A DNA stretch of 64,000 nucleotides from UBA6623 sp965217195 (GTDB lineage: Bacteria; Acidobacteriota; Terriglobia; Bryobacterales; UBA6623), in NCBI GenBank assembly GCA_965217195.1, contig CBDCHL010000003.1, forward strand, positions 372,001-436,000, read 5' to 3'. The notes below the pieces were generated by a model. It was not told where the DNA came from, did no database searches, and saw only the letters and a program-made list of their open reading frames with translations. Made by a program: the position numbers and the translations under genes. Shown here piece by piece: positions 26,546 through 37,800 of the stretch. How positions within the stretch are numbered: the first letter of the stretch is position 1; the number at the start of each line of letters is the position of its first letter.

Positions 26546-26582
26546 CACAGATCCGTGCGTGCGCTCCTAACGCACACGGCTC
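26546..26582 (-). ncRNA. Group II intron domain V
   Basis: On the minus strand GAGCCGTGTGCGTTAGGAGC followed by GCACGCACGGATCTGTG folds into the characteristic short domain V hairpin with the AGC catalytic triad near its base. It begins right after the protein stop. A GGTGCCGGGTGACCGGCA hairpin consistent with domain VI follows at 26516-26545. Confidence 0.75.
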
Positions 26583-28148
26583 CTACCTTGGATGAGTAGC
26601 GCAGAAACGGTCCATCGGATAAGGATGAAGAATGCGAGGGACAGGAATCCAGCGGTCCAGCAGTCGGTTCAGCTTCTTCCAGGACTTACGTCCCTTCTGA
26701 CTGCGACGGAATAAGACGTGTCGCCACAGCTGGCGCAGCCGATACTGGAACAACGCCAGTCGATCGGTGTTGCCCGGAACCGCGTGGTATTGGTAATAGC
26801 CCAGTACGACCTTCTGCAGCCACTCTCCGACCCGCGCCGTCGGCTCGTGCATCCAGCGGCGGAGAGCTGCCTTCAGTTGATGCAGCTTCGCCACCATCCG
26901 CTTCTTCGCCGTCTTACGCCAGACGATGAATGTGCCGTTGCTCTTGCGCGTCCCGCAGTAATGCGTGAAGCCCAAGAACGTGAAGGTCTCCGGCTTTCCC
27001 TCTCCACGTTTGTTCCGGTTCTGAGCGGCGAACCGCCCAAACTCGATCAACCGCGTCTTGCCCGCATGGAGTTCCAGACCGAACTTGGCCAAACGTTCCT
27101 GAAGCTCAGTCCAGAAACGCTCGGCTTCGGCTCGATACTGAAAGCCCACCACAAAATCGTCGGCGTAACGGACGACGATGACGTCGCCCTGGGCCGCGTT
27201 CTTGCGCCAGGCCTCCACCCATAGATCGAAGACGTAGTGCAGGTACACGTTGGCGAGCAGCGGTGAAACCACTGAACCCTGCGGAGTACCTACTGTCGTC
27301 TCCGACCATTGACCGTCTTCGGACACTCCCGCCCGCAACCATTTCTGGATCAGGCGAAGCACCCTCGGATCGGCCACGCGGTGCTTGATGAACTTGACCA
27401 GCCACTCGTGCGACAATGTGTCGAAAAATGACCGAACATCACAGTCAAGCACCCAGTTCACGCGCTTGGTTTGGATCCCCACCGTCAGCGCATCGAGCGC
27501 CTGATGGGGACTACGTCCCGGTCGAAACCCATACGAAAAGCCCTGGAAGTCGACCTCGTAAATCTGGTTGAGGATCGTCACCACGGCCTGTTGGACAATC
27601 TTGTCCTCCAGCGCCGCGATGCCCAACGGACGTTGCCGCCCGTCGGACTTCTGAATGTAGACTCTGCGCGAAGGCTGCGCCCGGTACGCTCCACGATGAA
27701 CCCGGCCGTGCAGATCGACGAGTCGACCCTCCAGCCCGGTCTCGTACTCCCGCCACGTCACGCCATCGACTCCCGGGGCGGCTTTCCGCTGCAGAGCGTA
27801 AAAGCTCTCCCTGAGTAGATCGACGTTCAGATGGTGGAGCAAAGCGGTGAACTTCTCCTGCCTCCTTTCTTTGGCTGTTCTACGCACACCGGCAAGCCCT
27901 TGGGACACTCTCTTCCCGCTCGGTGTCGGGCTCGTGTTGGACCCTTCGGTGTTCTCCTTGGTCTGCGCCCTTTCCTCCCCAACCTCCGCCAAAGGTCGCC
28001 CTTCTTTGTTCGGCCGGTTCACAGGTACTACGGCGCAGTCAGACCCCTCTGGAACGTACATGTCCGCCGTTCGGCTCAGCGCCTTCTCGGACCGGTCTCC
28101 CCCCTTGCAGGGTCGAGACGTTCCAGAGGTCTCCCGGTTCTCGTGCAT
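26583..28148 (-). CDS. ltrA: Group II intron reverse transcriptase/maturase
   Basis: 521 residues. Multifunctional protein that reverse-transcribes the intron and aids splicing. RT motifs: VYIQKSDGRQRPLGIAALED (RT1-2), SYGFRPGRSPHQALDAL (RT2a/3), VNWVLDCDVRSFFDTL with the first catalytic Asp, GTPQGSVVSPLLANVYLH (RT4), and VIVVRYADDFVVGF (YADD, RT5). The maturase X domain follows (WRKTAKKRMVAKLHQLKAAL). No HNH endonuclease domain is visible at the C terminus (ILHPYPMDRFCATHPR), so it probably belongs to an endonuclease-lacking lineage. The protein appears intact, so the intron could be active. Confidence 0.93.
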   Translation of the reverse strand: MHENRETSGTSRPCKGGDRSEKALSRTADMYVPEGSDCAVVPVNRPNKEGRPLAEVGEERAQTKENTEGSNTSPTPSGKRVSQGLAGVRRTAKERRQEKFTALLHHLNVDLLRESFYALQRKAAPGVDGVTWREYETGLEGRLVDLHGRVHRGAYRAQPSRRVYIQKSDGRQRPLGIAALEDKIVQQAVVTILNQIYEVDFQGFSYGFRPGRSPHQALDALTVGIQTKRVNWVLDCDVRSFFDTLSHEWLVKFIKHRVADPRVLRLIQKWLRAGVSEDGQWSETTVGTPQGSVVSPLLANVYLHYVFDLWVEAWRKNAAQGDVIVVRYADDFVVGFQYRAEAERFWTELQERLAKFGLELHAGKTRLIEFGRFAAQNRNKRGEGKPETFTFLGFTHYCGTRKSNGTFIVWRKTAKKRMVAKLHQLKAALRRWMHEPTARVGEWLQKVVLGYYQYHAVPGNTDRLALFQYRLRQLWRHVLFRRSQKGRKSWKKLNRLLDRWIPVPRILHPYPMDRFCATHPR

Positions 28149-28542
28149 GTTGTTTCTCGACGTGCTCAGGTTCCTCGACTACGCAGGGCCGGACGCCCAC
28201 TCGCGATCTAACGCAAACGCCCGTGTTGCCTTCCCATCTACCAAACGAGGTCGGCACCCTGAAACAGATTTTTCGAAGCTCAATAGCCCGGCCCGCCGAT
28301 ACCCCTGTCTACGCTTCGAACGTCGCCTCGCGACGCCGTCCGCAAGACTCGAGGTCAAGGTGGTTCGCTACTCCTTCCTTGTAGGACTCTTTCATTCCTG
28401 ACAACATGCCGGTTTATCCCGGCGCTCTTGGTATATCTCGTTCCCACCAACAATCGGTGTGGCCGCCGACCGCCCGTCAGCGGTTATTTAGAAATGACCG
28501 TTCGGGAACGCGCGGCAAGTAGTCGACCCCTCGCGCGACAAC

Positions 28543-28719
28543 CTACGGCTCCAAGAACGGCTCGCAACGGCCGCAGTAGCTCCCCGCGTCCAGGGTGTCC
28601 GGCGAAACAGTCTTTGCGGCGGGCCCTGGGTCGCCCGGAATGCCGATGGTGGCCGCCAGAAAAAGCAGGAGGAGCGTTTGGGCTCCGATGGCGGCAAGTC
28701 TGCGTGTGAATCGAGGCAC
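28543..28719 (-). CDS. Small exported Cys-containing peptide
   Basis: 58 residues from GTG 28719, with GGAGG about 10 nt upstream. N-terminal PRFTRRLAAIGAQTLLLLFL is a good signal or anchor. The mature tail contains DAGSYCGRCEPFLEP with a CxxC. It follows the PD40-sensor gene by 14 bp on the same strand. Not in a family I recognise; the ribosome site and signal peptide are the main support. Confidence 0.45.
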   Translation of the reverse strand: MPRFTRRLAAIGAQTLLLLFLAATIGIPGDPGPAAKTVSPDTLDAGSYCGRCEPFLEP

Positions 28720-28733
28720 GGGTCTCTTGCCTC

Positions 28734-30846
28734 CTATTCGCTCAAAGAATTCTGCTCGGCGGCGATGTAATTCTGCATCTTCCAAATCCGAAAGTCCGGC
28801 GAGCCCTCCGTGTAAACTAATGTCTTCCCGTCTGGGTGGACGCTGAGCGCATAAAAGCCTTTGCTTGTCAGTTCTGTCTTGCGGGGGGCGCTGCCGTCGA
28901 CCGGGACGACCCACAGCTCAACGTAGGCATTATCCTTGTAATCCTCTTTGCCCCAACCGACGTGCCGGAGCAGCAACAGCGCTTTGCCGTCCGGGGTCCA
29001 GGAAAAGCCTCGGTCTACCGATTCCCCGTCCGGTTTCCACACCGTGCGGGGCGGGCCTCCTTCCGCTGAAATGATCTCGACCCGTCGATTCGGGCCAAGG
29101 ACGCGATAGGCGATCTCATCGCGATCCGGAGAAAGGACCGAAAGAACGATCTTGTCCCGCTTGGAGACGTGAATTCTCTTGCCTTCGGATGCCCCGGGAT
29201 CCATGCGATAGAACGCGTGCTCGGTTTCACCATCTTCCGCCAGCGAGTAAACGACAAGGTAGAAGAACGTTTGCCCTTCCCTCCCCCAGCCGACCGGCCG
29301 CAGACCCACCCGCTGGTCAGTGGGCGTCCTAACGAGCAATTCCAGTTCGCCGGTTTCGCTCGCCCCGCGCCGACATCGACGTCAGCATCAAGCGTTCCCC
29401 ATCGGGCGACCACGACATCCGGCGAAACGAGTTCACCCGGATGTCGGGAAGAATTCCTCTCTCCCGACCCTCGGGCCAAGTTCTTAGGATGACCCTTACC
29501 TCGTCGCCGTGTCCCCCGATGGTTCCGGGAGTCGCCAGATAGGCCAGGGTGCGCCCGTCAGGCGACCAAATTCCTTGGACGTTCGAGCCTTGGTGGAGAC
29601 CCTTGACCAGAGCCGGTTGCGAGAGCAGTCGGCCGGTTGCGAGATCGACTTCGACGGTGTAAACGTCTCTGGCTCCGATCGCTCTTGCATAGAACAATGA
29701 CCCATCCCGCGCTATGCCGACGGGATCGACCGACCCGAAGTCCCGGTGCAACAGTCGTGGCTCGCCGGGTACTCCTTCGGAAATTGCTGCGGCCCATAAT
29801 CCGTTAGAGCCGGTGCGGTCACTCGTGAACAAGAGCACATCACTGCCGGGAGTGAAGCCCACAACGACGTCATTGGCGCGATGGCCCGTGACCAACATTT
29901 CGCGCCTCCCGTCGGCGGCCAGCAGGTAGACATCGCGGTGGGGCTGATGTTCGGTCGAGGGGATGTCGTAACCGATCCAGCGGCCGTCGGGAGATAAAGG
30001 AAGCAGCGCCGGGGTCCGGTCCAAGGTCTTAATGGCCTTGAACTCACCGGTCTCCACCGCGACGAAACCGATGTCGGTGCTGCCGTCGTCACGCGTGCCG
30101 GAAATCAAGATCTCCCCCGACGCTGACCACCCCGCCGGGTCGAGGGAGTAGAACTCGGGATTGCTGTAGACAATGCGCGGCTCGGCGTCCGGATCATAGG
30201 CATCGACAACACGCAGATCGTCGAGCCAGTCTGTGTCTGTCTTATGGTGCCAGGAGTAAGCAACTTGCCGACCGTCTGGGGAAAAGATGGAATCTCCCGG
30301 TTCGCCGGGGCCGGCATTCCAGGAGCCTTTCTTTGTTAGTCGGCGCTGTTCCCCCGTGTCAAAATCATAAATCGCCAAGTCCCCGGAACTCCAGTCCGCC
30401 ATGGACAGGTAACGCCCGTCGGGCGAAGGCGAGCCGCTCCAATCGCAATGGTCGCAGACCTCGATCACGCGGATTCCCGTCCCCGGTTCCTGGGCGTCCA
30501 CGACAGGTCCCACGCCCACACCCCGCGCGAGCCAGAGCGACGAGCCGACAATCACCAAGAGGCTGGCGAAACCCCAGGCGTATCGCGGAAGTAGACCACC
30601 CGAGGCGGTCTTCGGTTTGCGCTTGCTGCGCCAGGCGTCGAGTTCCGAGCGATAGGCGTAGACACTCGATCGCGGCCCGCTGCGATGACGCCGTACTGGC
30701 AGCCCTTCGGCCTGCTCCCAACGGCGAGCAGTTCGGACATCGCGGTCCAGGTAGGACGCTATTTCTTTCCACGATTGCAGAGGTGTCTTGCCGACCGGAT
30801 CGGCCTCTAGATTCGCGTGGTCGGGTAGTTCGGGATGGGGTTTCAT
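28734..30846 (-). pseudogene. HTH-PD40 (WD40-like) sensor/regulator, frameshifted
   Basis: From ATG 30846: a cytoplasmic MerR/excisionase-like HTH (TPLQSWKEIASYLDRDVRTA, then RRWEQAEGLPVRRH), a TM helix (YAWGFASLLVIVGSSLWLA), then a periplasmic TolB/PD40 propeller with repeated SPDGR-type motifs. The frame ends prematurely at 29329, while the propeller continues in another frame (LLVRTPTDQRVGLRPVGWGR to FRIWKMQNYIAAEQNSLSE, stop 28734). The break lies near 29350-29380 in a GGGGCGAGCG stretch. Joined, about 700 residues. Probably a one-component membrane sensor-regulator. Either a pseudogene or a one-base sequence error. Confidence 0.75.
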
Positions 30847-31690
30847 GCGCCTTTCGCCTCCGTCGGCTTGGTCGCCGCTCGCAGACTATCGCGAACAGCC
30901 ACGCCTTGCAAGCGGCAAAAAGGGGCATTCACGCGAAATCCCATCATGCCCCGTGACTTGAAGGGCGTCTAGGCCATTGGGCGCTAGGGAAGGCCAGGAG
31001 CTTCAGAAGACTAACTCTTCCGAAAAGAAACACATAGCCCTCGTCTCTGGATTACTGTCGCGAAATCGGGTTCGCATGAACAATCCAGCGCCTGAGCGTG
31101 CGCACGGCTCACGACGGACCCGGAAACCGATCTGACGCGGCGCCCTGGCCCGAAAAGATTTGGTTGTTTGTGACATCGATTGTTATCAACAGCAATCTGG
31201 CGGCGGCGATGGGAACCCAATAACACCCGGCCTAAAACGGGGTGCACACTATTACCAGCACGCAGTCTATTCGGAGTTGAGGGAAGCCCCGGAAAACCGA
31301 CCGGATTCCGAGGACTGCTGCCCGAACCGCTCCAGTGTGGTGATACGGGGCTGTGGAATTTCTTGACCGAACGCGGCTCAGCGGTTGTGATTACTCTCAA
31401 TCGCTTACTCAACACATCAGCGCTTTACCGGAATATAGGGCCCGCCGGGCGTCGATACCCCGTTCACGGTGATTTCAACAGTCCGAAACGACAGAACCTC
31501 GCCATCTTTGTGTCAGCTCGGAGTGCGTTCGGATTCACTTCCATTGGTCGCGCGTGTTTTGAGACAGTACGCGATGCTACGGAAAAACATGTGCTTCTCC
31601 GAGGAACCGGGGCTGTTCGATCCCGAAAACAGCGGGGCTCCGTTCCGCCCCCAAACTGACTCGCTCTTCCCCAGTTCGGTCCGCTCGCTC
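30847..31690. other. Gene-free spacer with kinase-array repeats
   Basis: No protein-like frame. R1 (GAAACACATAGCCCTCGTCT at about 31028, TCGCGAAATCGGGTTCGCAT at about 31060), R2 (CGGAAACCGATCTGACGCGG at about 31119) and the promoter core at about 31170-31190 lie in the same order as upstream of the kinase gene at 38827. The 31200-31690 part shows nothing recognisable. Confidence 0.55.
31165..31190 (+). promoter_or_regulatory. Kinase-type promoter module, upstream half only
   Basis: TTTGTGACATCGATTGTTAT; TTGTTA at 31180-31185. No -10 box or start codon at the standard distance, so the downstream half is lost. Confidence 0.65.
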
Positions 31691-32950
31691 TCAGCGAGAC
31701 ACGTCGTAGCACCACAAGGTTCCCAAATCGCGAATGTACAGCCGCCCGTTCGCCACGACCGGATAAGACCAGGACATCTCACGCGGCCCCATCCGGTGTT
31801 CCGGGGGACCCGGCGGGGTAAATCGCCCTCTTTCGCGAAACTCAGCCGACATCGCCTCAACCAGCGAGACGTCGCCACCCTCCCAATGGACGTAAACGCG
31901 GCCGTCTGCGTAGAGCACCGAGCCGGGACCGCCCTCAGACTGCCAGCGGACCTCGCCGGTCATGAATTCGGCCGCGACCAAGCCTTCCTGGTTGGTCCCG
32001 TATAAGAATCCGTCGACCAACACCTGTCCGCCGAGCGTGTTGGGAGCATTGCGTTCGAAGTAGACCTCATCCGCCGAGACCCCGCCGGGGGTCGGATTGA
32101 GTTGGACCAACGCTGCGCCGAAGCGGCGGGAATTCGTGCTGTAGACGTAACCGTCGTGAGCCAGCGGAGAAGCGATATTCGCCGGCCCGGAGCTGGTCTT
32201 GGAGTAACGCCACAGGAACTGTCCGTTGTTCGCATCGACTCCGACCACGCCTTGATCGAGAAACTGTACGTACTGCTTGCGGCCCGCGCCCTGGGTGACG
32301 ACCGCCGAGGAATAGGCCGCAACGTCGCCTCCGGGAACAGCGGACTTCCAGAAGACCTCGCCCGTCGACTTGTCAAGCGCCACCAGAGTCGCCTCGGCGC
32401 CGCCCGGGGTGACGACCACCGTGTCGCCGTCAATCAACGGTGACTCTGAATAAGCCCATCTGCCGGCCCGGCCGCCGAAATCGTCCGGCAGGCTCTTGTG
32501 CCAGAGCGTTTCGCCGGTCGCAGTTTGTATCGCGACCAGGTCTCCGTCGGAGCCCAGTGCGTAAAGGACGCCCCCGTGGACCGTGGGAGTCGAACGAGCC
32601 ATGGGGTAGGAGGGCCTTTGATCCGGCGCGCCGACTTTACCCAGCGGCGCCGACCAGATTTGCTGACCGTCGCTGACCGAGCGCGCTTGGACGAATTCGC
32701 TCTCCATACCGCGATTGCCAACGACATAGAAGCGGTCGCCAACGACTGCGAGCGTCCCGTAACCGTCGCCGAGGTCGTCCACCCGCCAAACCAGCTCCGG
32801 CCCCGATTCAGGCCAATGCTGGAGCAGCCCAGTCTCCTGCGAGACGCCGCTGCGCTGCGGCCCGCGCCACTGCGGCCAGTCGGCCGCGCCTACCAGCGAG
32901 GCGAACAGGCAAAAAGCAACCATTGCGAGCGCGAATCGCCGTATCTTCAT
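31691..32950 (-). CDS. Exported PQQ-like beta-propeller protein
   Basis: 419 residues. Signal peptide (FALAMVAFCLFASLVGA), then DWPQWRGPQRSGVSQETGLL and the propeller blades (LVWRVDDLGDGYGTLAVVGD, GETLWHKSLPDDFGGRAGRW, GEVFWKSAVPGGDVAAYSSA). It ends ANGRLYIRDLGTLWCYDVSR. It is the same family as the 19536-20927 gene but without the EF-hand insert. Probably a periplasmic protein of unknown function. Monocistronic on the minus strand; the opposite-strand promoter module at 33143 lies 190 bp upstream. Confidence 0.85.
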   Translation of the reverse strand: MKIRRFALAMVAFCLFASLVGAADWPQWRGPQRSGVSQETGLLQHWPESGPELVWRVDDLGDGYGTLAVVGDRFYVVGNRGMESEFVQARSVSDGQQIWSAPLGKVGAPDQRPSYPMARSTPTVHGGVLYALGSDGDLVAIQTATGETLWHKSLPDDFGGRAGRWAYSESPLIDGDTVVVTPGGAEATLVALDKSTGEVFWKSAVPGGDVAAYSSAVVTQGAGRKQYVQFLDQGVVGVDANNGQFLWRYSKTSSGPANIASPLAHDGYVYSTNSRRFGAALVQLNPTPGGVSADEVYFERNAPNTLGGQVLVDGFLYGTNQEGLVAAEFMTGEVRWQSEGGPGSVLYADGRVYVHWEGGDVSLVEAMSAEFRERGRFTPPGPPEHRMGPREMSWSYPVVANGRLYIRDLGTLWCYDVSR

Positions 32951-33127
32951 TCCAACCTCCGAGCTGTGATTCTACCGTAGCGCAAAGTATCCTCTACACT
33001 CAGACCCAGTCGTTCCGCGTGCCCCGACCACGTCTCCCAGGGAGCCCGGATCAGCGTTCCCGGCGGCTAGAGTAAGCCAGACGACAAGCGCCAAAGCGGT
33101 GGACGCAAGGGGACGGAAAAAAGTCAT

Positions 33128-33188
33128 GGTTTGTGACATCGATTGTTACCACCAGTAATCCCGACGGCGGTACAATGTCCCCATCTTG
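33128..33188 (+). promoter_or_regulatory. Complete kinase-type promoter module
   Basis: GTTTGTGACATCGATTGTTA; TTGTTA at 33143-33148, 22 nt, TACAAT at 33171-33176, 9 nt, TTG at 33186. It drives only a degraded kinase fragment. Confidence 0.7.
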
Positions 33189-33441
33189 ATCGGCCAAACT
33201 ATCAGCCACTACAAGATCACCGAAAAGCTCGGTGAAGGCGGGATGGGCGTTGTCTACAAGGTCGAGGACACCCGGACGGAAACACGGTACAATCTCCCAA
33301 AGCCTGTCCTGATAGTGATGATGGCTCGCAGCCGATGTTCGATGGGCCGCTGAAGATTCCCGAAGCCCTCGCCATCGCCCGGCAAATTATCAGGGGGCTC
33401 GAGGCCACAGCCCGTCGCACATTTGGCGGTGCCTGGATTTG
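33186..33441 (+). pseudogene. Ser/Thr kinase pseudogene (N-terminal lobe remnant)
   Basis: TTG start followed by IGQTISHYKITEKLGEGGMG and VVYKVEDT, then loss of homology. A later piece reads DGPLKIPEALAIARQIIRGL, the helix before the catalytic loop. The ATP-binding Lys region and everything after helix E are missing. It ends against the convergent DUF1501 gene. Confidence 0.7.
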
Positions 33442-33446
33442 ACTCT

Positions 33447-34883
<1,437 letters not shown>

Positions 34884-34889
34884 AAGCGA

Positions 34890-37800
34890 TCAGTCTACAA
34901 AAGCGAACTCATTGGTCTCGAGCAAAATCTGCGCGTACTGCGCCCACGGATCAAGTCGCTTTGCTTGCGGTCCGCGGAAGTCGTCCTCGGCACTCCAGCG
35001 CCGCGGTTCCTTTTTCGATGCGCCTTCCTCGGCTTGCAAGATCTCCTCGATCACTGGGGCCCAACGGAATCTGTCGGACTCGTCATCGCCCCGCGAGTCC
35101 ACGACAAAATCGAGAATCTCCCCTTTCTCCAAAGCGAGGCCGCTAAGGGAGGTTTCCGCTTTCAAATCCCGCAGCGTCCAGTTAGCCAGAATGCCCGCGC
35201 GGCTGGAAACAATCCAACCCCGAATACCGTTGCTGGAGTCGAACCGGGTGCCAAACGCGCCCAACTGATGGCTCAAGGCGCCGGTGATATTGACCTTGCC
35301 TTCAAACGGCGACACCCAACGCCGGATCACGGTATGCCCGAGATCATCCCCCGGCGCTCCGCCCTTCGCCGTCAAATGGGCGGCGCCGGCGTCCGTCGCG
35401 GGAAGCAGGGAAGCGTGCTTCCAGGCGAAAGGTAGGTCCTGCCCTAGGCCGACCTGCATTAAGGGCGCGAAATAGCCAAACGGAACGAACCTCTTGACGC
35501 GCCCCGCCGGTGGGTCCAGCTCGCCGAAGCCATATTGCCAAGCGCCGGCGGGAGCAACCTCGGACGGTTCAGTCGGTTCAGCCGATCGAGTGTTCCGCGC
35601 TTCCGACAAAAACCCCAGCCCGATTCGCACTTCATCCGGGGTCGGCTCTCTGCCGAAGATCCTTTGGTACGCGTACTGTATCCGGTCCTCATCCGATCCG
35701 TGGGTTTCCCGAGCTATGCTCGCAGCGAAAACGCGGGCCTGCTCGGCGACAAACGGGCTGTTCATCATAAACAAGGCCTGCTGCGGCACGGTCGTCACGT
35801 GACGCTTGGGCGTGTGCTGCGCGGGATCCGCCGTGTCGAAGCTGCGGAGGCTCGGCAAGGTCCTTTCCCGCTCGACCAATGAGTATAGGGTCCGCCGAGG
35901 GACGGATGGGACGGACTCCGCTAGAAACGAAGGGCCGCCCACAGTCGCGTCCAGCCGGCCCGCGACAGTCAGGAGCGAGTCCCGCTGAGCCTCGAAATCG
36001 AGACGCCGGCGGTTCATTCTCCAGAGCAGCTTGTTCTCCGGATCTTTGCTCAAGGCTACCGACTGTTCGCCGCTCGATTGCTGATAGACATCGGACAACA
36101 CGATGCGACGAATGAGACGCTTCAACGACCAACCGTCCCGGATGAAGGTGGCGGCGAGGTGATCGAGCAACTCGCGATGGCTGGGGGCGGCTCCGCGGGC
36201 GCCGAAGTCGCTCGTCGTTTCCACGATGCCCTTGCCGAACAAGTGGTGCCAGACGCGGTTGACGATCACCCGGGCCGTCAACGGGTTGTCAGGATCGGCA
36301 ATCGCCCGTGCCAGATCTAACCTCCCGCTGCCATGGGCAAATGGCTGCCGGTCGGACCGCGAGAGTACCTTGAGAAAGCGACGGGGCACCCTCTCTCCGA
36401 GATCGTTCTGGTTGCCGCGCCGGAAGACATGCACGGGCGCGGGATTCTCTACGTCCCGGAGTCCCATGGCATGCGGCGGCGCGACACGATAGGCGTAGTC
36501 GGCGGCGGCGGCTTTGTATTGGCGGACCAAGCCGTTGGCCGTGTTCTTGTCGCCTTCGGTCTGCACCAGCCAGAATTCCTCGGCCGGGACATCGGGAGGA
36601 GCATCGGGTCCCCGAAGCGTCAGGCGCAGTACTTCACGGTGCGGGTCCGCGTGGGGTTCGGGTGAATCGGACCGCTCTAGAAGTTCCGCGTACCGGCGTG
36701 AGAAGTCCTCTGGTGACGCCGGCGGCTTGCGCTTGAATTCATCGACCACGAGTCGGTTTGCATCGGATAGGTCGTCGTCGCCGTTCAGCGCCGTCCGAGC
36801 AGCTTCGGCGAAATCTGGCTCATCCAACGCCGCCAGTCGGTCCCACAAGATGAACACTTGATCGGCCGAGGCGCCGGCCCGGTTGAGGTAGCTTACCCAG
36901 CGGTTCAGCAAGTAGGAGGGCAGATTGCTCTCCTTGGCGAGGTTTTCGAGCTGAGGGCCCGTCATGCCTCTCGCCCGCCACGCGCCCAGTAGGTAGCGCT
37001 CGATGCTGTCGGCCTTTCTCGCGTCGGCTCGGTGCTCCTCCAGCCGTTCTCGCTCCCACGTCCTGAGCACGTTGACGCGGCGTGTCAGTCGCGCACGATA
37101 CGCGTCTCCCAGGGGATCGGCGCCAGGGGTGTTCGCGATGGGAACGGCCTCCAGCGGTTCTTCGGAGTTCAAGAAGACGCCGTAGAGCGAGTAGTAGTCC
37201 TGGGTGGGGATGGGGTCGAACTTGTGGTCATGGCAGCGCGCACAACTGACGCTTAGCCCCATCAGGCCTCGGGTGACGACGTCGATCCGGTCATCGATCT
37301 TTTCGGGCAGGTCGGTTCGACGGAATGGATTCAAGCCCAGCGTGAGAAAACCCAACGCGGCCAGGTGACGCTTGTCCTCGCCGGGCAGGAGATCGGTCGC
37401 CAGTTGCCGTACGACGAACTTGTCGTAAGGCATGTCGTCGTTAAGCGCCCGAATAACCCAGTCGCGGTAGGTGTAGGCAAAGGCGAAGCGCACGTTCATC
37501 GCGCCGGCCTCCGCGTAACGGGCGGTGTCCAACCAGTGGCGCGCCCAGCGCTCTCCGAAGTGAGGCGAGGAGAGCAGGCGGTCCACCTCACGCTTGTACG
37601 CGGCCGGTCCCGGATCCGCGGAGAAGGCCTGGATCTCCTCAAATGTGGGCGGCAGGCCGGTGAGGCCATAGCTCAGTCGCCGCAGGAGCGTCCGTGGATC
37701 GGCCCGCTCTGACAAAGAAAGCCCTACCTCTCTTAACCTGCCCAAAACGAGGCTGTCGATGGCGGCGTCTCGATCGCCTTTGGATGATTCGTCGCCGCGT

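Larger units (their letters stand above)
26516..28450 (-). mobile_element. Group II intron with intron-encoded protein
   Basis: The minus strand carries an intron-encoded reverse transcriptase, then domain V and domain VI-like hairpins immediately after its stop. The 3' end is about 26516 (…CATCCCTAC). The 5' end is not resolved; it should lie several hundred bases upstream of the protein start, about 28.4-28.5 kb. The intron sits between a kinase remnant/R1 repeat and the PD40 gene. Confidence 0.75.

Noticed and set aside
28430..28460. CGATTGTTGGTGGGAACGAG on the minus strand as a possible minus-strand promoter module
   Set aside because: Only the octamer matches; no TAGAAT box at 22 nt and no kinase start follow.
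31200..31690. Plus-strand frame of about 160 codons in the spacer
   Set aside because: It starts inside the repeat module, has no domain, and overlaps the end of the PQQ gene; composition is not protein-like.
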